From Priapulus caudatus (Eukaryota > Priapulida > Priapulimorpha > Priapulimorphida > Priapulidae): DNA of 22,902 nucleotides. A model generated the notes under the pieces. The model was not told the DNA's origin, searched no databases, and worked only from the letters and a program-made list of their open reading frames with translations. The translations under genes were made by a program, and so were the position numbers. The stretch is from the NCBI RefSeq assembly GCF_000485595.1, contig NW_014577968.1, positions 29,092 to 51,993 of the forward strand, given 5' to 3'. How positions within the stretch are numbered: the first letter of the stretch is position 1; each line of letters starts with the position of its first letter. Of this stretch, positions 17,281 to 22,902 are shown one piece after another.

Positions 17281-18173
17281 CTGATAGGGTCTATGTCCTC
17301 CAGGAACGTACCCTGGTACTAAATACTACTATCTAATATGCCGGACCGTACCTCGCCTACTCCACTAACGAGTCTAGGGAGTTGCCTACGCCTACTCCCT
17401 AACCCTAACCCTAACCCTAACTATATCAGCGACCCGTAGGACTATAGATAGGTTCCAGATTGGTTCCCGATTGGTTCTGCCGCATTGAACAATTGAGTTC
17501 CCGATGCCTTTCTCCGTTTATCTTGGCAGCAGGTTATAGGCAGTAGTATCATAGGGTCTATGTCCCCCAGGGTACTGCCGGAACGTACCCTGGGTACGGT
17601 TCGGTATACCGGAACGTACCCTGGTAACTATCTAGGTTGGTCCTACGGTTATTAGTAAGAAGGGTAGAGTGAATGGCCAAATATTTTTTAAATCACATTT
17701 TTAATTTTTTAATGTTTAATTTTAAATTTAAATTTTAAATTGTATTTGTTTAAATTGACTACGTCACGAATTTTCTATGGTAAAATTTGTAAAAATTTTG
17801 TTGCCATTTTTACACCTAATAAGATTGTTTCTCAACTAGTTAAAATCCAAAAAACCTGGACGAATTTGGATTAGTGTTCCTAACATTAATGGCTTGCTAT
17901 GGATATGTATGAGTCACGAGTGTGTGTTCACATCGAACAATAATATAGTAAAATAGAAGTATAATGCCAGCAATTTAACCATAAAAATGAACAGAATTAC
18001 TTATATTTTTGTGAAAAAATGGATTTTTTTTTTTTACTATTTACGGTGACGTAATCACTTGATGTGGAAATAAAATTATTTTTTTTATCGTTATATATAA
18101 CCCCCTTGATATCTAATTTATATCGATCCGCCCCCCCCCTTAAAAGTTGGGAACGCTCTTATTGGAGCATCAC
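17281..18173. mobile_element. Composite insertion in intron 2 of copy B
   Basis: Copy A runs almost directly from CCCCTATGATACTACTATC (to 1370) to GTAATCTGTGGCCGGG, so copy B gained about 890 bp here. Inside are two partial copies of the CCCTAA-loop foldback (17281-17425; 17546-17640, with CCCAGGGTAC / GTACCCTGGG palindromes) and a 520-bp AT-rich stretch. The right end CCGCCCCCCCCCTTAAAAGT then TGGGAACG resembles ends of some hAT-type elements. No transposase frame is seen. Confidence 0.55.
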
Positions 18174-18740
18174 CCGTAATCGGCGGCCGGGCGATGGCTA
18201 TATTCCGATACACGCATACGCATGGCCTTGTTTGGTCACGTAAAAAGTACAGTAGCCTCGGGAAATGGTATCTGCAATTTTGTTTGATCTTATCTTCACT
18301 ACTGCTATTATATACTCATATAGTGTAAACAACTAGCTTAGTATAACATGTGTGCAACGATTTAGTATACGGCGTAGGGGCAGCCGCACGCCCTGGAGCT
18401 CTTAGAGCCGCTACGAAGTGCAAATAAAAATCATCATTTCTATTAATTCACCGCTAATCGCTATATGATTCCGCGCGTGCACTTAGCGAAGCGTTTTTTC
18501 AGCATCCAACCAGCTTCTAACCTTTTGCAGTGTTGCGTTAGCTGATACGAAAATGCCGCGATAATATTTAACTTTTATTCATTATGTTTATTTCGTGAGT
18601 TTCTTTACGTTCACTTATGGCTCACTGAAAGAAAGATTCACTTCCCTTCGTCATCACTAAACTATCGTATAAAAATTGTCTAAAGTCATTATATAGAAGC
18701 ATTGGACTCAGGATATGGATTTTTTGCTGCCTTATTGTAG
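18174..18740 (+). other. Rest of intron 2, sulfotransferase copy B
   Basis: Aligns with 1390-1545 and 1990-2381 of copy A, including GGCAGCCGCACGCCCTG and GCTGATACGAAAATGCCGCG blocks. No exon is recognised until the TTATTGTAG acceptor at 18740. Confidence 0.5.
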
Positions 18741-18870
18741 ATCATATTTTGATGAGGACCTAAGGACGTTGCTGTGTCGTATTTCCACTTCCATCGCAGT
18801 AATGTCCTGCTGGGAAGCATCAAGGACTGGTGTTCTCCAAATTCTTTCCCCTACTACGCGTCAGGAAATG
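18741..18870 (+). CDS. Sulfotransferase copy B, exon 3 (indel-damaged)
   Basis: Homologous to 2382-2514 with the same acceptor (TTATTGTAG) and donor (ATG|GTGTGT), but 3 bases shorter through four separate small indels. TTTGTGATG reads TTTTGATG, AACCCTAAG reads ACCTAAG, one G is lost in GACTGGGTG, and one T is gained in TTCTTCCCC. The first indel produces a TGA at once and the RNPKD motif is lost from the frame, although AVSYFHFHRSN is readable one frame over. Because the other exons of copy B are clean, sequencing error is as likely as true inactivation. Confidence 0.75.
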
Positions 18871-19020
18871 GTGTGTATTGTGTGTATGTTTGTATGTGTG
18901 TGTGCGTGCGTGCGTGCGTGCGTTGCGTGCTGGTGCGTCGCGTGGCGTGCGTACGTATACGTGAGTGTGTGTGTATGCGTGTGTATGTGTGTGTGTGTGT
19001 GTGTTGTGGTGTGTGTGTGT

Positions 19021-19076
<56 letters not shown>

Positions 19077-19215
19077 GTGGTGTGTGTGTGTGTAAGTGGT
19101 GTGTGTGTGTGGTGTATGTGTGTGTGCGTGTGTGCGTGTGTACGTGCGTGTGTGCGTGCGTACGTGTGTGCGTGCGTGCGTGCGGTGCGTGCTTGCGTGC
19201 GTGCGCGAGTGTGAG
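18871..19215. repeat. (GT)n/(GCGT)n microsatellite starting at the exon 3 donor, copy B
   Basis: About 340 bp of GT and GCGT units start exactly at the splice donor. It is longer than in copy A (2515-2700). No coding meaning. Confidence 0.95.
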
Positions 19216-19255
19216 TGTTTTAATTTTTAATTTTTAAATATTCTCCGTACTACAG

Positions 19256-19353
19256 TCTTCTACGGCGACTTCTTCGACTATGTGTTGGAGTTCTGGCAGC
19301 AGAGAGCGAATATGCAAAACATGTGCATCGTGAAATACGAAGATATGAAGAAG
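19256..19353 (+). CDS. Cytosolic sulfotransferase copy B, exon 4
   Basis: An intact 98-bp exon between acceptor ACTACAG and donor AAG|GTATAT, phase 1 to phase 0. With one base from exon 3 it encodes V-F-Y-G-D-F-F-D-Y-V-L-E-F-W-Q-Q-R, then M-C-I-V-K-Y-E-D-M-K-K. This is the family's 'YGSWFDHVxxWW ... LxxKYEDMKKD' region before the C-terminal helices. The copy A equivalent (2818-2928) is shifted and interrupted. Confidence 0.9.
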
Positions 19354-19692
19354 GTATATCTAGTAGCCGGTTCTTTCAATTAAGCTACATGCAGACGTAC
19401 ATCACATCGCTCTCTTGAATATGCCCCCTTGTCTACCAAACGCGTTTCTGCCCTATCTGACTGCGATGCAAACGTTCGTTGAACATAAACTCTTAAATTG
19501 CTAGCAGTGCGATTAAAAAATGAGCGCGAGTGTGGTAGTGTGGTGAAAACATTTCTGAAATTAGCGCGTAGTTAAAGAGACTCGCCCGTTTATCCGGGGC
19601 CCGATAAAGCGGTAGGACCACTATCACCGTACATTTATTATACTCACGCTCATGCATACTATCTATCTTAACTCTATATACTCGTTATGCAG

Positions 19693-19879
19693 GATCAACT
19701 CGGTGGCATCAGACGGATGGCTGAGTTTCTCGGGCAGTCGCTGACGGACGAGGAAGTGATGAAGGTCGCCGAACATACGGGCATAAAGCAGTCCCGAGAG
19801 CGAATCCTTCAGGTCGTTAAGCCAACGGAAAAGGCTAAATTGATCATCGACCAGAGCGTGTCCCTCTTCGTGCGCAAAG
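19693..19879 (+). CDS. Cytosolic sulfotransferase copy B, exon 5
   Basis: An intact 187-bp exon, acceptor TTATGCAG and donor AAAG|GTACGC, phase 0 to phase 1. It encodes D-Q-L-G-G-I-R-R-M-A-E-F-L-G (matching the family's KDLxxxIxxIAxFLG), L-T-D-E-E-V-M-K-V-A-E-H-T and finally S-V-S-L-F-V-R-K. R-K is the start of the RKGxxGDWKN signature, split by the intron. The donor region is itself duplicated downstream (19991-20054), giving several alternative donors. Confidence 0.92.
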
Positions 19880-20054
19880 GTACGCGAGCAAGCGGCGGCC
19901 ATTTTCTTCCGCAATTAACGTCATGTCCGCGAAATCGCTGCCAGGTCGTCAAGGGCACCAGGTAGCCAGGTAGCAAGGTAGCCAGGTAGTAAAGGTACGC
20001 GAGCAAGCTGCGGCCATTTCTTTTAACGACATGTCCGCGGAATCGCTGCCAGGT
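19876..20054 (+). repeat. Duplicated donor region with CAGGTAGC run
   Basis: AAAGGTACGCGAGCAAGC plus about 50 bases (19876-19946) recur at 19991-20054. Between them CCAGGTAGC/CAAGGTAGC units repeat (19958-19990). At least seven extra AG|GT donor-like sites therefore follow the true donor within 180 bp. Copy A has traces of the same arrangement at 3680-3830. Confidence 0.8.
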
Positions 20055-20207
20055 ATACCAATCATCGTTGAGATATAAGCACGTCCTAAAATCACGTTCG
20101 AAAAACGTTCGAAATCAGGCTGCGTAGTAGCGAAGTTCATCAAAGTCGACGGTGTGTATGGCATGCACGCGTGAACGCACGTGACACGTATAGACAGATA
20201 TACAACA

Positions 20208-20490
20208 TGTTCTGCTTGCATCTATGACAAATACGACATACGCATATACGCTCGCCTATGACACTATTTGTCATAGGAAGATTCTTCCTATGACAAATAT
20301 TGGCGAGTTAACTTCCTTCCGCTTTACAGCTCAAATTCACTGCTTGCATTCATAATAGCGCTCCTAAACCCTAGCATGCGGCACAACACATACCAGACAA
20401 TATTTGTCATAGAAAGAATCTTCCTAGACAAATATGTCATAGGAGAGCGTATATGCGTATGTCGTATTTGTCATAGATGCAAGCAGAACA
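20208..20490. mobile_element. Foldback MITE in intron 5 of copy B, with nested palindrome
   Basis: The arms 20208-20300 and 20398-20490 are almost perfect inverted repeats about 93 bp long, starting TGTTCTGCTTGCATCTATGA, with a loop of about 97 bp. Each arm contains a second palindrome built on ATTTGTCATAGGAAGA. No clear target-site duplication and no coding capacity were seen. Copy A lacks this region altogether. Confidence 0.8.
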
Positions 20491-20800
20491 GGCTGAGATA
20501 TAGCATGGTCGACACAGTAGCAGCAGGGCGTAGTCTCCTGGGAAGAAGGGGGAGTGGTCGGGATCAGCGTTCCCAGACGTATAACCCACTTGCAACAGTC
20601 TATACACGACGATATTATATTTCTTTACGTAACGTTGCGAGACTCATAAAATGACGATGAAAAATGAGACTGATGAAAATTGCAGACGCGGGCGCGTAAA
20701 GTGGACGTCATCTGACTTCCGTTGCGGGGCCGCAAACTGAACTGACGTCATTGTTGTGCGGCGTTGTTGCGTGACGTCATTGTTGTGTGTGACGTTGCAG

Positions 20801-20910
20801 GTGAGATAGGAGACTGGAAGAATCATTTCACGGTGGCCGAGAACGAAATCTACAATAAGCGCATTTGTGAGAAAATGGAGGGATCCGACTTGCACTTCGA
20901 CTATGAATGA
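20801..20910 (+). CDS. Cytosolic sulfotransferase copy B, last exon
   Basis: After acceptor GACGTTGCAG the exon enters in phase 1 and, with exon 5, completes R-K-G-E-I-G-D-W-K-N-H-F-T, the diagnostic SULT C-terminal PAPS-binding and dimer-region signature (RKGxxGDWKNxFT). It continues V-A-E-N-E-I-Y-N-K and E-K-M-E-G-S-D-L-H-F-D-Y-E to TGA at 20908-20910. This ending agrees in length with cytosolic SULTs. Copy A has no counterpart. Confidence 0.93.
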
Positions 20911-21958
20911 GCAACGGCTAAAGATCACATTAGATTTCTAACATAACGCACCACAACACACACACACAACACACACCACACACATATATATATATATTAT
21001 AAATATATATAATATATACACATACTTCTTCAAGTTAGAACTGAATTTTGAATGACATCGATTTCTAGCATCCGTATAATATATATATATATTATATATA
21101 TAATATTATATATAATATATATAATATATATATATCTAGGTGGTAAAAAAACTCCTACTGTGTCCTTTGTTTCGACGTTTAGAGTACAAAGCGAGAATAA
21201 ATTCTAAAGTAATAAATTACATGCACACATAATTATTATACATAATTCATGTACCTGTCCTAAAGTTGAGAACTGAAATTTATGCGCGAGATCGATGATG
21301 ATGATGTGATAATGTTCATTGTGATAATTTGTTGGCATTCTACTGCTGCCACGACATCGCTGCACGTTATATTACTGATGTTCAGTTCCGTTGTTCTGTT
21401 GTAATTTTTTGAAGAAATAAAAATACGCATGTCCTTTTATATTCACGTGTCTAAAAAATCTTCTTTTTTTACGAATCGATTTTTGTCAAACACGTAACAA
21501 ATAACAACAACTGTGACAATCGCAAGGCCATTCAAAATGAAACATTCGCATACAATTTGTACTATATTAGATAACTATAATTTAAATAATATTAATAAAC
21601 TTTGATTATATTCTATCAAATCTAGTGTATGTGGACCGCTCATCCATCCCGTATAGCCATCCAATCTTCTGTCGATACATCCATGATCGATTATTGATAC
21701 ATTAATCCGTCAACTAATCGGTTATATCATCAATCTATGGATGAAATCGAGAAGTGATTGATAACTAAACCCATCATCTATTTTCGTACGTATGCAACGA
21801 ATAAATTATTATTACTACTGATTCATCTTCGTTCCGCATCCGATCATACACACTACTCGCTAATAACCGCTTCTATTGCTAAGTTGTGCTGAAACTTCCA
21901 GATTCGCGTTTCGTTGTCGAGTTAGCCGTGTGATGCGCGGGGGGGGGTGGAATTCACA
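20911..21958 (+). other. 3' region of sulfotransferase B and convergent spacer
   Basis: AT and CA microsatellites (20952-21137) are followed by a stretch very similar to 4303-5127. AATAAA signals at 21196-21201 and 21416-21421 follow the stop codon and are conserved with copy A. No gene is seen; the 3' end of the - strand glycine-rich gene must lie here. Confidence 0.5.
21416..21421 (+). terminator. Candidate polyadenylation signal of sulfotransferase B
   Basis: AATAAA about 500 bases after the TGA stop, followed by a T-rich segment. The same motif and surroundings occur at 4588-4593. Inference only. Confidence 0.4.
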
Positions 21959-22277
21959 TTAGTATCCGTAGCCACCGTGCGCGTTGCCGCCACCGCCTCT
22001 GATGATGCCGCCGCCACCGCCAATCACTCCACCGCCGATGCCACCTATGGCGCCACCTCCGATGCCACCGATGGCGCCACCTCCGATGCCACCGATGGCG
22101 CCACCGCCGATGCCTCCGATTCTACCACCGCCGATGCCACCGATGGCGCCACCGCCGATGCCTCCGATTCTACCACCGCCGATGCCAGAGATGGCGCCAC
22201 GGTCGCTTCCGGTGTACGTTTCGCCGCCATCGGCGAATCCCCAAATCGGTTCCTCGATATCGTACGCGTACAGACTT
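21959..22277 (-). CDS. Glycine-rich secreted protein copy B, last exon
   Basis: A - strand exon after acceptor GCAGCCCAG, 106 codons including TAA at 21959-21961. It starts S-L-Y-A-Y-D-I-E-E-P-I-W-G-F-A-D-G-G-E and ends G-N-A-H-G-G-Y-G-Y as in copy A (one early change, Q to E). It has six instead of two eight-residue units [RA]-I-G-G-I-G-G-G, an in-frame gain of 4 x 24 bp. Its signal-peptide exon would lie beyond 22902. The family is not recognised; secretion is inferred from the copy A exon. Confidence 0.8.
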
Positions 22278-22349
22278 CTGGGCTGCGTGTACTCGTGTCC
22301 CTCCCTGCAAAGTTCATTTCGTATATTGAAAGGATATAAAGTAATAATT

Positions 22350-22381
22350 GTGAGTGAGTGAGTGAATGAGTGAGTGAGCGA
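22350..22381. repeat. (GTGA)n microsatellite
   Basis: GTGAGTGAGT units on the + strand lie between the glycine-rich exon and its intronic minisatellite. This is part of about 80 bp present in copy B but absent from copy A. Confidence 0.8.
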
Positions 22382-22393
22382 GTCGATCTACTG

Positions 22394-22902
22394 CCTCACC
22401 TGTACACATACACACACATGTACACATACACTCACATGTACACCTACACACACCTGTACTCCTACACTCACCCGTACACATACACACACCTGTACACCTA
22501 CACACACCTGTACTCCTACACTCACCCGTACACATACACACACCTGTACTCCTACACTCACCTGTACTCCTACACTCACCTGTACTCATACACACACCTG
22601 CACACCTACACACACCTGTACTCCTACACTCACCCGTACACATACACACACCTGTACTCCTACACTCACCTGTACTCCTACACTCACCTGTACACATACA
22701 CACACCTGCACACCTACACACACCTGTACACCTACACTCACCTGTACACCTACACACACATGTACACCTACACTCACCTGTACTCCTACACTCACCTGTA
22801 CAGACATCACTCACCTGTACAGACATCACTCACCTGTACAGACTCACTCACCTGTACAGACATCACTCACCTGTACACCTCACTCACCTGTACACCTACA
22901 CT
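22394..22902 (-). repeat. Intronic 18-bp minisatellite of 5' splice-site-like units, copy B (runs off window)
   Basis: About 28 or more units of the same 18-bp repeat as 5378-5691. On the gene's strand they read CAG|GTGAGTGTAGGAGTA or CAG|GTGTGTGTAGGTGTA. Near the window end a 19-base variant with GATGTCTGTACAG appears (22797-22870). It is longer than the copy A array (about 17 units) and still continuing. Confidence 0.9.

Noticed and set aside
18715-19237. Val-Cys-rich frames after sulfotransferase exon 3
   Set aside because: They are translations of the GT/GCGT microsatellite that begins at the splice donor.

Overview
The window looks like nuclear DNA of a metazoan. Genes are split by introns with GT..AG borders, microsatellites and foldback elements are abundant, and interstitial repeats are of the TTAGGG/CCCTAA type. 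That telomere type argues against most insects and ticks, but I cannot name the organism; a marine or other non-insect invertebrate is only a guess. A 25-base N run marks an assembly gap. Many 1-2 base indels separate the duplicated copies, so some stretches may be unpolished long-read sequence.

Two protein genes are recognisable, each present twice in one tandem segmental duplication. The first is a cytosolic sulfotransferase (PAPS-dependent, Sulfotransfer_1 family) on the + strand. The second is a small secreted glycine-rich protein of unknown function on the - strand, convergent with the first. Copy A is the sulfotransferase at 850-3480 (broken, last exon missing) and the glycine-rich gene at 5128-5954 (both coding exons, with an in-frame stop). 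Copy B is the sulfotransferase at about 7294-20910 (probable first exon 7294-7495, then exons from 16695) and the glycine-rich last exon at 21959-22277; the window ends inside its intron.

Layout: 94-745 end of a dispersed repeat (copy 1); 850-3480 sulfotransferase A; 3527-4302 GC-rich, T-rich and AT-rich DNA; 4303-5127 shared 3' region; 5128-5954 glycine-rich gene A; 5955-7293 spacer with hairpins and a CT-rich, TATA-bearing segment; 7294-7495 probable first exon of sulfotransferase B; 7517-16620 a very large intron made of two more copies of the dispersed repeat, a 2.86-kb foldback element with an 8-bp target-site duplication, the N gap and a 410-bp foldback element with a telomere-like loop; 16695-20910 the other exons of sulfotransferase B; 20911-21958 shared 3' region; 21959-22277 glycine-rich exon B; 22394-22902 intronic minisatellite.

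The most unusual pattern is that introns here begin with tandem repeats that resemble, or are copies of, their own 5' splice site. In the glycine-rich gene the intron is an 18-bp minisatellite whose unit is a near-perfect donor (CAG|GTGAGT or CAG|GTGTGT). In sulfotransferase B the intron after exon 5 starts with a duplicated donor plus a run of CAGGTAGC units. No CRISPR array, rRNA, tRNA or bacterial operon was seen.
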